Shown here one piece after another: positions 38,277-46,859 of a stretch of DNA of 64,000 nt. How positions within the stretch are numbered: the first letter of the stretch is position 1; each line of letters opens with the position of its first letter. The translations under genes were made by a program, and so were the position numbers. The DNA is taken from contig NZ_CP038266.1 of the NCBI RefSeq assembly GCF_004564355.1, positions 558,001 to 622,000 of the forward strand. Direction: 5' to 3'. This stretch comes from Microbacterium wangchenii (lineage in GTDB: Bacteria > Actinomycetota > Actinomycetes > Actinomycetales > Microbacteriaceae). The notes beneath the pieces are model-generated. The model was not told where the DNA came from, made no database searches, and worked only from the letters and a program-made list of their open reading frames with translations.

Positions 38277-39407
38277 CTACGCGCCCACGCGCTGCCAGCG
38301 GTCGCCGCCGCCCTCGGATGCCTCCTCCGAGGCCTGCTGGGCATGGACGAGCAGCGTCTGGAAGTCGTATCCCACGACGTCCGCCGACGCCCACCCCACG
38401 CTCGCCGACAGCTGCACCGCCATCGGCTGCGCAGCATCCAGCTCGGTGATCGCCCGCAGCATCCGGCTCACGTGATCGCGCAGGACCGGCCCGGGGCGCG
38501 ACACCAGCACCGCGACGCGTTCGCGTCCCTCCCGGCCCATGTCCGCCTCCGCCGGGAACGACGCACGAACGGTGTGCTCGAACCGCTCGATGATCTGCCC
38601 GAACAGGGCTTCTCCCGCGGCGGCGCGGATGTCGTCGGGATCGTCCAGTCGCACGACGAGCATGGCCCACGACGTCTCGCCGGCCTCGCGGGCGCGCGCC
38701 AGACGGTCGGCCGCGGTGACGGTGAACTGGGGCCAGGAGGCGGCGGTCTGCACGCCCACCGGTGACACGGTGGTGAAGAACAGCAGCGTGACCGTCGCGC
38801 ACACGAGGTAGATCAGCATCCCGAGGGTGTTGAGCAGGCGCACGAAGGAGAGGTCGTCGACCGAGCCCGTCGGGTGGAACAGGCCGGCGATGAGGATGAA
38901 GAAGGCCAGCAGGACGAAGCTCCCGGACACGAGCACGAGGGGGACCACCAGCCGCTCGTGCCGATCGGGAGAGCGGCGGATCTCCAGCAGCGTCAGGCCG
39001 GCGAAGATCGACGCGAGGAAGAAGTCCACGCGGAAGATGAGGTTGTAGAACTCGGTGTGCGAGCCCAGCCACAGGCCGAGGGCCGACAGCACCGAGATGG
39101 CCGCCGCGATCCAAGGGAGGGCGGGAACGCGGCGGCGGGCCCGGAAGCCCGACCAGATCAGGGCGGGTGCACCCAGCAGCACGCCCAGGCCGATGCGCCG
39201 TACCGGTTCGTTTCCGAGCGCCTCGCCGGCCAGGCTCACCCACGTGCTGACCATGGCGAGGACGAAGGCGAGCGACCACAGCAGCGACGCGCGCGAAGGC
39301 CGCTGGAGGAAGCCCAGGCCGATGATCATGACCGTGCCCAGGGTGGCGACGGTGGCTTGCGCGATCCCGAGGTTGGCGGTGGCGATCGAATTCAGATCGC
39401 CGGTCAT
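38277..39407 (-). CDS. Multipass membrane protein with degenerate GGDEF domain
   Basis: A 376-residue protein with about seven membrane helices (to about residue 215) and a cytoplasmic C-terminal domain (about 225-370). That domain follows the GGDEF fold order: ADRLARAREAGETSWAMLVVRLDDPDDIRAAAGEALFGQIIERF, then MGREGRERVAVLVSRPG where R-x-GGDEFVVL would be. The catalytic GG[D/E]EF is replaced by a GREGRE-like sequence, so diguanylate cyclase activity is unlikely. It may bind c-di-GMP or only signal by contact. Its start overlaps the histidine kinase stop by 4 bp, so the two are coupled and probably act together. Confidence 0.72.
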   Translation of the reverse strand: MTGDLNSIATANLGIAQATVATLGTVMIIGLGFLQRPSRASLLWSLAFVLAMVSTWVSLAGEALGNEPVRRIGLGVLLGAPALIWSGFRARRRVPALPWIAAAISVLSALGLWLGSHTEFYNLIFRVDFFLASIFAGLTLLEIRRSPDRHERLVVPLVLVSGSFVLLAFFILIAGLFHPTGSVDDLSFVRLLNTLGMLIYLVCATVTLLFFTTVSPVGVQTAASWPQFTVTAADRLARAREAGETSWAMLVVRLDDPDDIRAAAGEALFGQIIERFEHTVRASFPAEADMGREGRERVAVLVSRPGPVLRDHVSRMLRAITELDAAQPMAVQLSASVGWASADVVGYDFQTLLVHAQQASEEASEGGGDRWQRVGA

Positions 39408-41071
39408 TCGCCGCGCCCCGCCGGCAGCGTGATGGTCACGGTCGTGCCGGTGCCCTGTTCGCTCTCCAGGTGCAGCGTGCCGCGGTGCTCCTCGATGATG
39501 GTGCGGAGGATCCCCATGCCCAGCCCCGTGCCGGGTGTCGAACTCTCCCGTGCGGTGCGCGCACGGAAGTAGGGGTCGAAGATGCGGGGGAGCTCGTCGG
39601 CGGCGATGCCGATGCCGGTGTCGGTGACCACGACCACGACGTGACCGACCTCAGCCCGCGCGGAGATGCGCACCGATCCGCCCCCCGGCGTGTACTTGAT
39701 GGCGTTGCTGAGCACGTTGTCGACGGCCTGACGCAGACGGAACGCGTCTCCGCGCACCTCCAGCGACGGCGGTGCGTCGACGCTCACGCGCACGCGGCGG
39801 CCATCGGCGGCGGGGCGGAACGATTCGACCGAGGCATCCAGGATGCGGCGGATGTCGATGGAGGAGGCGTCCGTGTGATCGCGCGCCTCCGCGCGGGACC
39901 CGGCGAGGATCTCGGAGATGAGGGTCTGCATGCGCTCGGCGGCGCTGTCGATGACCTCCAGCTGCTCGCGCGTCTTGGCCGGCAACTGGTCCGACTCCAG
40001 TGCGAGCTCGGCGTGTCCCATGATCGCGGTGAGGGGGTTGCGCAGTTCGTGGGAGACCACCGCGGCGAGGCGTTCGCGGGCGCGCTCGGCCTCGATGAGG
40101 GCCGTGACGTCGTGGACGATGAGGAGCGTGCTCTCGGGCTCGTCGCCCGCCGGCGTCAGACGGCGCGTCGAGACCGACAGGGCATGCCATTCGCCGTCCG
40201 TGTCGAACAGCCACACCCGCTCGTCCTCGAACAGCTCGCCGCGAGCCGCGCGGGCGAAGGGGCGATCGAGTTCGGGCAGGGGATCGCCGCGCAGCGCGGA
40301 GTACTCCACGGAGCGGCCGGGTCGCTTGGGGTCGTCCCGGTCGATCGCGTACAGCGACACGTACGTGTCGTTGAGGGCCAGCACCTCGCCGGCGCGGGAG
40401 AGCCGCGCGATGCCGGTGTCCAGGCCGTTGAGCATCTGCGACACGCGCCGCTCCTGCCCGCTCACGCGGGCGAGCGTGCCCTGGAGGCGGCCGGCCTGCC
40501 TCCGCAGGAGCTGGCGGAACGCGCGGCTCTGCCGCGCGGCGAGATACGTGGTCAAGCCGATGAAGGTCAGGGCGAGGAGCACCACCATGAGGCGCACGAC
40601 GTCGTGGGTGCCGGGTCCGGTGAGGGTGCCGTCGAGGATGATGACGCCGGCGACCATCGCGAGGGCGCCCAAGAGGGCGGGCAGGGCGAAGTACGTCGCG
40701 ATCCACGTGATGGGGAAGACCCAGAAGAAGCCGAACTGCAGGTCGCTCTGCAGGACGAGGAAGCTCACGCCGATGAGGTCGCCGAAGGGCACGAGTGCGA
40801 TGTACTCCCGCGGCACGCGGCGCCACGGGACGGCCAGGCAGGCGGCGGTGAGGGCGATGATGATCGCCACACCCGTGGAGAAGGTCCACACCCCGAACAG
40901 CGCCGGTTCCAGCGCCTGCACGACCAGCACGGTGACCACGACACTCGCGGCGAGCACGAGCTGGAGCAGCCAGATCGACCGTGTGCGGTTGTCGGCGAGG
41001 CCGCCGCCGTCGGGGCCGTCCGGTGCGGTGTCGGCAGGCGACGTGGCCGGGAGGCTGTTCACGGCTGCCAT
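39404..41071 (-). CDS. Membrane sensor histidine kinase with PAS domain
   Basis: A 555-residue kinase. Six or so membrane helices (about 30-185), a coiled stretch, a PAS-like domain (about 205-320, RRVSQMLNGLDTGIARLSRAGEVLALND), then the kinase core. The phosphoacceptor is H341 in VVSHELRNPLTAIMGHAEL. N-box DNVLSNAIKYTPGGG, G1 DTGIGI, F FDPYFRAR and G2 GTGLGMGI are intact. ATG 41071 (MAAVNSLP) was chosen over an upstream in-frame ATG at 41197. It is coupled to the GGDEF-like gene. A likely partner regulator is encoded at 43686-44633, two genes away and also on the minus strand. Confidence 0.9.
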   Translation of the reverse strand: MAAVNSLPATSPADTAPDGPDGGGLADNRTRSIWLLQLVLAASVVVTVLVVQALEPALFGVWTFSTGVAIIIALTAACLAVPWRRVPREYIALVPFGDLIGVSFLVLQSDLQFGFFWVFPITWIATYFALPALLGALAMVAGVIILDGTLTGPGTHDVVRLMVVLLALTFIGLTTYLAARQSRAFRQLLRRQAGRLQGTLARVSGQERRVSQMLNGLDTGIARLSRAGEVLALNDTYVSLYAIDRDDPKRPGRSVEYSALRGDPLPELDRPFARAARGELFEDERVWLFDTDGEWHALSVSTRRLTPAGDEPESTLLIVHDVTALIEAERARERLAAVVSHELRNPLTAIMGHAELALESDQLPAKTREQLEVIDSAAERMQTLISEILAGSRAEARDHTDASSIDIRRILDASVESFRPAADGRRVRVSVDAPPSLEVRGDAFRLRQAVDNVLSNAIKYTPGGGSVRISARAEVGHVVVVVTDTGIGIAADELPRIFDPYFRARTARESSTPGTGLGMGILRTIIEEHRGTLHLESEQGTGTTVTITLPAGRGE

Positions 41072-41260
41072 AGCTCTGAGTCTAGTGACCGCGGGTCCAG
41101 GGGCCGTGGTGTATTCTCCTAGGCGCCATCCTGTCTCTGCTCCGCCGGCCGCCCGTTTCGGGTCCGCCGACCGGCAGATTCCCCCTGAGGCCTGCACTGC
41201 GCAGCGCGGTGGTCACCCGCCCGTACCCGCTGTCGCGCGGTCCGTCCTCAGGAGCATGCA

Positions 41261-41989
41261 GTGAACACTCGACCGATCCGTCCCTCTCTCCGTGCTGCCG
41301 CGATCGCAGTCACTCTCGTCCTGGCCGGGGCAGCGCTCACCGGTTGCACGCAGGTGGTCGACGCCTTCAACACGCTCTCCGGAAACCCCGCGCCCCGGGT
41401 CGTCGCGCCGACGACGGTTCCGTCGCCGGAACCCACCTCGTCGGCGATCGCCTTCGACTCGATGTTCACCTACAACGGCTCCGTGTCGTTGACCAGCGAG
41501 ATCGCCGACGAGCTCGAACTCGTCCTGGACGTGTGGGCGGTGGACTCCCGCCGCACCCAGGAGTGGACGCCTGAGGCGCCCAAGACGTTCGGTTTCGCCG
41601 TGAACGTCGTCGACCACCGCGTCGACGAGAAGGCCGTGCTGGCCGAGAAGCGCCGCGTCTACATCTCCAGCATCTCCATCTCCTCCAGCACCGCTCAGAC
41701 CTCCGGCCAGGTGCAGTCGCCGTTCCGCTTCAGCGCGGACCCGCGCACGCTCGTCCCGCAGGACACCATCCGCTCCGACCGCGGGCTGCTGCTGAACACG
41801 TTCCAGGGCGGGCTGCACGTGCCGGAGACGACGATCCACCAGCTGCCCCAGGACACCTACGGCATCACGCTGGAGTTCGCGATGAACGTGTGGGTGGAAG
41901 GCGCCGCCGACACCGACACGTCCTTCGCGCAGCAGTCGGTCTACCAGTACCTGCCGATCGCCATCCACCCCGGCGGAGCCGCGGGCTGA
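41261..41989 (+). CDS. Secreted lipoprotein of unknown function, upstream of GT2
   Basis: A 242-residue lipoprotein with signal peptide MNTRPIRPSLRAAAIAVTLV and lipobox LTGC (cysteine near residue 29). The rest is beta-rich, with FDSMFTYNGSVSLTSE and VPETTIHQLPQDTYGITLEF. I recognise no domain. GTG 41261 follows CAGGAG. It precedes the GT2 gene by 139 bp on the same strand and is divergent from the histidine kinase. A distant relationship to the lipoprotein at 37633-38274 is likely. It could be an accessory of polysaccharide export, by position only. Confidence 0.78.
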   Translation: MNTRPIRPSLRAAAIAVTLVLAGAALTGCTQVVDAFNTLSGNPAPRVVAPTTVPSPEPTSSAIAFDSMFTYNGSVSLTSEIADELELVLDVWAVDSRRTQEWTPEAPKTFGFAVNVVDHRVDEKAVLAEKRRVYISSISISSSTAQTSGQVQSPFRFSADPRTLVPQDTIRSDRGLLLNTFQGGLHVPETTIHQLPQDTYGITLEFAMNVWVEGAADTDTSFAQQSVYQYLPIAIHPGGAAG

Positions 41990-42128
41990 GCCTGCTCGGT
42001 CGGAATCCAGGCGGTCTTGAGGGAATCTTGCGGTTGCCCTTTCGCCGCGTGCGGGGTACCTCGCGGCACGTGCGTCAATCTGTGAGTGCCGGGCAGGGGG
42101 ATCCCCCGCAGGACCAGGAAGTAGAACC

Positions 42129-43601
42129 GTGAACGCACCGCGTACGAACCTCGCACCCGTCGCATACGCCCCGTCGTATGCGGCCGAGCCGGTGCGTCCC
42201 GGCACGGAGATGGACCTCGCCGACGACTTCTCCTCTGTCCTGGAGAACAGCACCGGTCACCGTTCGACCATCGGATGCATCATCCCCGCGTACAACGAGG
42301 AGGACTCGATCGCCGCGGTGATCGAGGGTCTGCTGAGCCAGACGCGCGTGCCCGACGTGATCCACGTCGTGGTCAACAACACCTCGGACAACACCGTCAA
42401 GATCGCCTCCGAGTACAGCGGCCCCCACGAGATCGTCACCGACCTGGGCGAGCAGTTCACCGAGGTCTTCGTGCACGACATCGGAAAGAACCCCGACAAG
42501 AAGGTCGGCGCGCTCAACTACGGCTACTCGCTCGTGGAGGGCTACGACTACCTCCTGGGCGTGGACGGCGACACCATCGCCGACACCAAGGCCGTCGAGT
42601 ACCTGGAGACCGAAGCGGTCTCCGACTCCCGCATCGGCGGCATCTCCGCCATCTACTCCATCGATGACCGGCCCATGAAGGGCCTCATCGCGAAGTTCCT
42701 CACCGCCGGTCAGCGCACGCAGTTCGCCGCCTTCAATCTGCAGAACCTCCTGCGCGGGCGCAACATGGCCGTGCTCGGAGGGCAGTTCTCCATCTTCGCC
42801 ACCAACGCCCTGCGCGACGCGATGAAGCAGAACCACCAGAGCACGCCGTGGGTGCGCGACTCCGAGGTGGAGGACTCCCTGCTGTCGCTGCAGATCAAGA
42901 GCGCCGGCTACCTCACCAAGATCAGCCCCTACGCCCGCGCGGACGTGGGCGGGATGACGACCCTGTCGGCGTACGACGCGCAGCAGGTGAAGTGGACCTA
43001 CGGCGCCATCGAGCTCATGTGGCCGGGCCAGCGCGGCGACACGAAGGGCCAGCCGTTCCACCCCAACCTGCGGCTGCGCTGGTTCGAGAACTTCGGCATG
43101 CTGACGAACCTCTTCGTGCGCGTGGCGTTCTTCACGCTGCTGGCCGGCTCGCTCTCGATCGACGCGTTCATCTTCTCCCCGTTGTGGCTCGTGCCCCCCG
43201 TGATCGCCATCCTCCTGAACGTGCGCATCGCCCGCACGATGCAGAACTGCAACGGCCGCGACCTCCTGTTCGCCGCGACGTTCATCCCGGCGGAGATCTT
43301 CATGTGGATCCGCATCAGCCACTTCGTCCGCTCGTGGACCCGCTTCCTCTCCCGCAAGCAGGTCGACAACTGGGCGATGCAGGCCAAGGCCGAGAAGGGT
43401 GGCGGGCTCGGGCACTGGGCGCCCTTTCTCGTGCTGCTGGCCGTCGCCGTCGCGATGGCCGTCATCTGGAACCTCGTGGGCCCGGTCACGCAGTCCTCGA
43501 TCCTGTGGATCGGGTGGCCCATCGTCGGTGTCGTCACCGTCCTGCAGACCCTGCTCATGTTCGGAAAGCTCATCCGTCGCCACCACGGATACAAGGTCTG
43601 A
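42129..43601 (+). CDS. Processive-type family 2 glycosyltransferase (BcsA/cellulose synthase-like)
   Basis: A 490-residue membrane glycosyltransferase. The catalytic domain (about 47-320) has IIPAYNEEDSIAAVIEGLL, NNTSDNT, the DxD-like VDGDT, the acceptor-side DSEVEDSLL and QQVKWTYG, a QxxKW variant of the QxxRW motif of processive synthases. C-terminal membrane helices (about 325-490: FVRVAFFTLLAGSL, PLWLVPPVIAILL, APFLVLLAVAVAMAVIW, SILWIGWPIVGVVTVL) would form a polymer channel. It should polymerise a nucleotide sugar and export a beta-linked glycan; which sugar cannot be told. GTG 42129 follows AGGAAG. Neighbours are a lipoprotein, a two-component pair, a GGDEF-derived protein and a GH6 glucanase, as in exopolysaccharide loci. 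A 13-bp terminator follows. Confidence 0.85.
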   Translation: MNAPRTNLAPVAYAPSYAAEPVRPGTEMDLADDFSSVLENSTGHRSTIGCIIPAYNEEDSIAAVIEGLLSQTRVPDVIHVVVNNTSDNTVKIASEYSGPHEIVTDLGEQFTEVFVHDIGKNPDKKVGALNYGYSLVEGYDYLLGVDGDTIADTKAVEYLETEAVSDSRIGGISAIYSIDDRPMKGLIAKFLTAGQRTQFAAFNLQNLLRGRNMAVLGGQFSIFATNALRDAMKQNHQSTPWVRDSEVEDSLLSLQIKSAGYLTKISPYARADVGGMTTLSAYDAQQVKWTYGAIELMWPGQRGDTKGQPFHPNLRLRWFENFGMLTNLFVRVAFFTLLAGSLSIDAFIFSPLWLVPPVIAILLNVRIARTMQNCNGRDLLFAATFIPAEIFMWIRISHFVRSWTRFLSRKQVDNWAMQAKAEKGGGLGHWAPFLVLLAVAVAMAVIWNLVGPVTQSSILWIGWPIVGVVTVLQTLLMFGKLIRRHHGYKV

Positions 43602-43623
43602 CGCGCCCGAACGCGTCGGAAAG

Positions 43624-43661
43624 ACGGATGCTCCGGTCCTGGGGAGGGCCGGAGCATCCGT
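43624..43661 (+). terminator. Hairpin after the GT2 gene
   Basis: ACGGATGCTCCGG (43624-43636) pairs perfectly with CCGGAGCATCCGT (43649-43661). It lies between convergent genes (GT2 on +, regulator on -), 22 bp after one stop and 25 bp from the other, and could serve both directions. Confidence 0.7.
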
Positions 43662-43685
43662 GCATCGCGCCGTGGCGCGGTACAG

Positions 43686-44633
43686 CTACGGGGCGACGAG
43701 CTCCGACGTGAGCCGGTAGCCCACGCCGCGCACGGTCTCGATGTACCGCGGGGTCGTCGGGTTGTCGCCGAGCTTGCGCCGCAGGTTCGTCATATGCGCT
43801 TCGATCGCGCGCTTGTCGGCCTCGCCGACGAAGTAGCTCGTGACGTAGGACTCCCCGCGCAGCACGAGGGTCAGATCCGCCTTGCTGCGCACGCGTCGCT
43901 TGGACTCGAGGAGGGTGGCGAGCAGGTCGAACTCCGTGCGGGTGAGCTCGAGTTCGCGTCCGCCCAGCAGCACGATCCGGCTGTCGGGGTCGAGCTGCAG
44001 GTCGCGGTGCACGAGCCAGTTCGCCGGCGCGGGGGCCACCTCGCCGACCGCGCGCGGCGCGAGGTCGGTGCCGGGGGCGGCCTGCGGCTCCGGACCCTGC
44101 GTCGCGGGGACGATGACCGGCGCCTCCTGCGTCGCCGCTGCGGCGGGAGCGTACTCCTCCGGCCGCACGACGGGGACGCTCTGCGTGGCCGGGCGCGCTC
44201 CCGGGAACGAGGGCCCGACGGGGCCTTGGCGCGGCGCGCTGACCGCTCCGCTGCGCGGTCGGCGCAGCAGCGCTTCGATGCGGGCGCGGAGCTCGCGAGG
44301 ACGGAACGGCTTCACGACGTACTCGTCGGCGCCGGCGCCCAGACCCAGCACGACGTCGGCCTCGTCCTCGAGCCCGGTGAGCATGATGATGTAGGTGTCG
44401 GACTGGGCGCGGATGCGGCGGGCCGCTTCGAACCCGTCGATGCCCGGCATGTTGACATCCAGCGTCGTGATGAGCGGCTGGTAGGCGATGACGGCCCGCA
44501 CTCCATCGATGCCGTTTCCCACCGAGACGGTGGAGAAGCCGGCCGACTCGAGCACCTCGACCAGGAGGTGCCGGATGTCGGGATCGTCCTCGACGATCAC
44601 GGCGGTCTTGTGCGCGTCCGCGGAGTCGCTCAT
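43686..44633 (-). CDS. OmpR/PhoB-type response regulator with long Pro/Ala linker
   Basis: A 315-residue DNA-binding regulator. The receiver (about 10-125) has E15 D16 D17, phosphoacceptor D59 in TLDVNMPG, T86 and K108 (VKPFRP). The winged-helix domain (about 208-312) has LELTRTEFDLLATLLES and IEAHMTNLRRKLGDNPTTPRYIETVRGVGYRL. Between them are about 80 residues rich in Pro, Ala, Val and Gln, far longer than the usual 10-20. ATG 44633 starts the receiver; upstream in-frame sequence is not conserved-looking. It is the probable partner of the kinase at 39404-41071. Confidence 0.9.
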   Translation of the reverse strand: MSDSADAHKTAVIVEDDPDIRHLLVEVLESAGFSTVSVGNGIDGVRAVIAYQPLITTLDVNMPGIDGFEAARRIRAQSDTYIIMLTGLEDEADVVLGLGAGADEYVVKPFRPRELRARIEALLRRPRSGAVSAPRQGPVGPSFPGARPATQSVPVVRPEEYAPAAAATQEAPVIVPATQGPEPQAAPGTDLAPRAVGEVAPAPANWLVHRDLQLDPDSRIVLLGGRELELTRTEFDLLATLLESKRRVRSKADLTLVLRGESYVTSYFVGEADKRAIEAHMTNLRRKLGDNPTTPRYIETVRGVGYRLTSELVAP

Positions 44634-44715
44634 CCTTGTTTTCGCCTCACTCGATCCACCGCTGGGTCGTGCGCCATCCTCGCACACTTCGAACGATGCG
44701 TTGTGCGCGGCGACC

Positions 44716-45747
44716 TCATCGCACCTCGCGGGTGAGCTCGACCGCCGCGCGCGGCCACCACGCCCCCGCGGCCGGTCCGCCGTTGCACTCGCCGTCACTT
44801 TCACCCGGCGGTTTGATCCACAGATTCGTGTCCACGACGCCGTCGCCGTAGGTGCCGCCGGGCTCGCCGACGAGCCGCCCGGGAGGGTTGCACCACTCCG
44901 CTCCGCCGGGTCCGTCGCCGTTGCGGGACGTGTCGATGATCGCGTGAGCGCCTCCCAGCAGCCCCGACAGTTCGTGGGCGTAGGTGAATTCCGCCGAGGT
45001 CGTCTGGTAGTTGGACACGTTGGTCGCAAAGCCCCGTACGCGGTCGAGGACGCCCACGCCGCGGATGAGGTCGGCCATCTGCTCGGCGGGAAGCCAGCTG
45101 GAGTGGCCTCCGTCGAGGTAGATCCACGTGTCGACGCCGGTCATCGCGTCCACGGCGCCGGCCAGCTGTCGTCCGCGGTCGGCGACGTTGCCGCACTCGG
45201 GGGCGAGCGCGAGGCTGTCCGGCTCCAGGACCACGATCTTCTGCACGTCGCGCGCATTGCGCAGTGCCTCGCCGATCCGCTGCGTCCACGCGGCGTAGGC
45301 CTGTTCATCCAGCCCGCCGGCGGAGTGGTTGCCGCAGTCGCGACCGGGCAGCCCGTAGACGACCACGGCGAGAGCAGCGTCCTGCTCGCGCGCCTCTGCG
45401 GCCAGGTGCGCGATGCGGTCCCACACCTCGTCGGCGGGCTCGAGCTCGGGGGTGAGCCAGTACGCGGTGGGCTGGGCGGCGAGATACTCCGTCGCGGCGA
45501 TCTCCGCCGCGGTGGTCGGCTCACCCTCGGCGATCGCGTGGGCGGCTTTGGACTCGTCCGGCACCACGATGACCGTGTCGACGGCAGGTGGACGGGCGGA
45601 GAGCATCTGGAAGAAGGCCTGCGTGTGAGTGGCGACGAGGACGATGGCGGCGATGAGACCCGCGACGGCGAGGGAGGACCCGCCCACGAGGAGGATCCGC
45701 CGGAGACGCCGACGGTTCGCCGGTGGCGAGGTCGGTCTCATCATCAC
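44716..45747 (-). CDS. Membrane-anchored GH6-family glucanase
   Basis: A 343-residue protein with one N-terminal membrane helix (about 17-40) and an extracellular glycoside hydrolase family 6 domain (about 55-340). Family motifs: VVVYGLPGRDCGNHSAGG (128-145, with the conserved acidic D137), VVLEPDSLA (172-180), NVSNYQTTS, DTSRNG, WCNPPGR and WIKPPGESDG. GH6 enzymes cleave beta-1,4-glucans. Start is GTG 45747 or ATG 45744/45741; a TAGAGT -10 lies about seven nt upstream on this strand, so it may be leaderless. It follows the response-regulator gene in the same region as the GT2 synthase. Streptomyces cslA loci pair a synthase with a GH6 enzyme in a similar way. Confidence 0.9.
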   Translation of the reverse strand: MMMRPTSPPANRRRLRRILLVGGSSLAVAGLIAAIVLVATHTQAFFQMLSARPPAVDTVIVVPDESKAAHAIAEGEPTTAAEIAATEYLAAQPTAYWLTPELEPADEVWDRIAHLAAEAREQDAALAVVVYGLPGRDCGNHSAGGLDEQAYAAWTQRIGEALRNARDVQKIVVLEPDSLALAPECGNVADRGRQLAGAVDAMTGVDTWIYLDGGHSSWLPAEQMADLIRGVGVLDRVRGFATNVSNYQTTSAEFTYAHELSGLLGGAHAIIDTSRNGDGPGGAEWCNPPGRLVGEPGGTYGDGVVDTNLWIKPPGESDGECNGGPAAGAWWPRAAVELTREVR

Positions 45748-45789
45748 TTGGACTCTAGCCGAGTGGCCGGCCGCGCGCCCGACAGGAAA

Positions 45790-45830
45790 AGCCCCCGACG
45801 GCGGATGAAAGATCCACGCCGGCAGGGGCT
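45790..45830 (-). terminator. Terminator-like inverted repeat between divergent genes
   Basis: 45790-45803 pairs with 45817-45830 (12 of 14). Read on the minus strand the hairpin is followed by TTTTCC, so it is terminator-like in the direction of the GH6 gene, 43 bp upstream of that start. It may stop antisense transcription from the right or end a short RNA. No gene on the minus strand immediately to the right explains it. Confidence 0.5.
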
Positions 45831-45956
45831 TCGCGACCGGTGCCGGGTCGCTTCCACGAGTATACAGAGCGTGTCCCCCGTTCGGGGGACAGGGTCCCCC
45901 CTCTGTGGATAAGCCCGCGGGAATGGTTAGGCGCCGCCGTTGGGTACGCTCGGAAC

Positions 45957-46280
45957 GTGGGAAAACTGATTTACACCGGGCTCGGATACTCGTTCGATAT
46001 CGAGGATCGTGCGCTCGCCCACCTCCGGGTGATCTTCATGAACAAGCTCCGCCGGGGTGAGCCCTTCATGTTCCACCACACCGCCGGCGACGGCAGCGGC
46101 ACCCGCAGCTCGTGGATCCATCCCTCGATCCCGGTGGTCTTCCACTTCTACGGCAGTCGCGCGCCCGTGCTGAACCGCCGCTGGGTCGACGACCTCATGC
46201 GCGAGGCGAACGGTCCGAACGGACTGACGATCATCCCCGAGCCGGACCCCGATTCGCCGGTGATGCCCGAGCGCGCCTAA
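45957..46280 (+). CDS. DUF7882-like small protein, copy 1
   Basis: A 107-residue cytoplasmic protein of unknown function. MGKLIYTGLGYSFDIEDRALAHLRVIFMNKLRRGEPFMF and SSWIHPSIPVVFHFYGSRAPVLNRRWVDDLM are shared with copy 2 at 46947-47309. I associate these with the actinobacterial DUF7882 family, sometimes labelled ATP-dependent DNA ligase in databases, although no ligase motif is visible. GTG 45957 lies six nt after TACGCT (45945-45950), suggesting a leaderless mRNA. It converges with the MarR gene, overlapping by 4 bp. Confidence 0.75.
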   Translation: MGKLIYTGLGYSFDIEDRALAHLRVIFMNKLRRGEPFMFHHTAGDGSGTRSSWIHPSIPVVFHFYGSRAPVLNRRWVDDLMREANGPNGLTIIPEPDPDSPVMPERA

Positions 46281-46738
46281 GCGCACTCCTGGTCGACGGC
46301 CTCCCGCACGCGGTCGAGGAACTGCGCGACGTGCTCGGCTTCGGCGGGGGACAATTCGCCGGCGAACTCCCGGATGCGGGCGCTGAGCGGATCGACGTCG
46401 GTGAGGTCGATGTCGCGGTCGAAGGGGACGACGTACTTGCTGCGCCGATCCGTCGGGTTCGACGTGAAGGCGACGAGACCGCCGGCGTGAAGGCGGTCGA
46501 GCATCCCCGTGACGGATGCGGTGGAGACGCCGAGGTGCTGCGCGATCCCCGTGGGGGTGACCGATTCGCCCTCGTCGGTGCATTCGAGGATGTAGCGCAT
46601 GGCGGCTCGCGCGTTCTCGCTGGGGCCGCACGCATTCTGGCGGCGGCGGGCCAGTCGCGACTCCGATTGCCGGAGTCGTTCGACGGCCCGTACGGCCTCG
46701 GCGATCGCGTCGCCGGTGTCCGTGGTGGTCACCTGCAT
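46277..46738 (-). CDS. MarR-family transcriptional regulator
   Basis: A 153-residue winged-helix repressor. AMRYILECTDEGESVTPTGIAQHLGVSTASVTGMLDRLHAGGLVAFTSNPTDRRSKYVVP is the MarR DNA-binding core, with the NPTDRRSK wing. ATG 46738 (MQVTTTDTG) was chosen over an ATG 13 codons upstream. It is divergent from the second DUF7882-like gene across 208 bp of relatively AT-rich DNA that contains inverted and direct repeats, so it probably regulates that gene and itself. The inducing ligand is unknown. Confidence 0.88.
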   Translation of the reverse strand: MQVTTTDTGDAIAEAVRAVERLRQSESRLARRRQNACGPSENARAAMRYILECTDEGESVTPTGIAQHLGVSTASVTGMLDRLHAGGLVAFTSNPTDRRSKYVVPFDRDIDLTDVDPLSARIREFAGELSPAEAEHVAQFLDRVREAVDQECA

Positions 46739-46859
46739 CCTTCCGTCGGGCGGAGCTGGGAACGGTGAAGCTCCCATTGTAGTTAGGGAGGGTGATTACT
46801 CACCAGGTGAGCTTTCTCAACGCCGACAAACATGAGACGTTCCTCATCCAGTTGCCTGA

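Noticed and set aside
39470..41122. 550-codon + frame opposite the histidine kinase
   Set aside because: Kinase H, N, G1, F and G2 boxes are on the minus strand.
45785..45850. Possible tRNA in the gap before the DUF7882-like gene
   Set aside because: The paired arms form one long hairpin; no T-loop or anticodon arm could be drawn.
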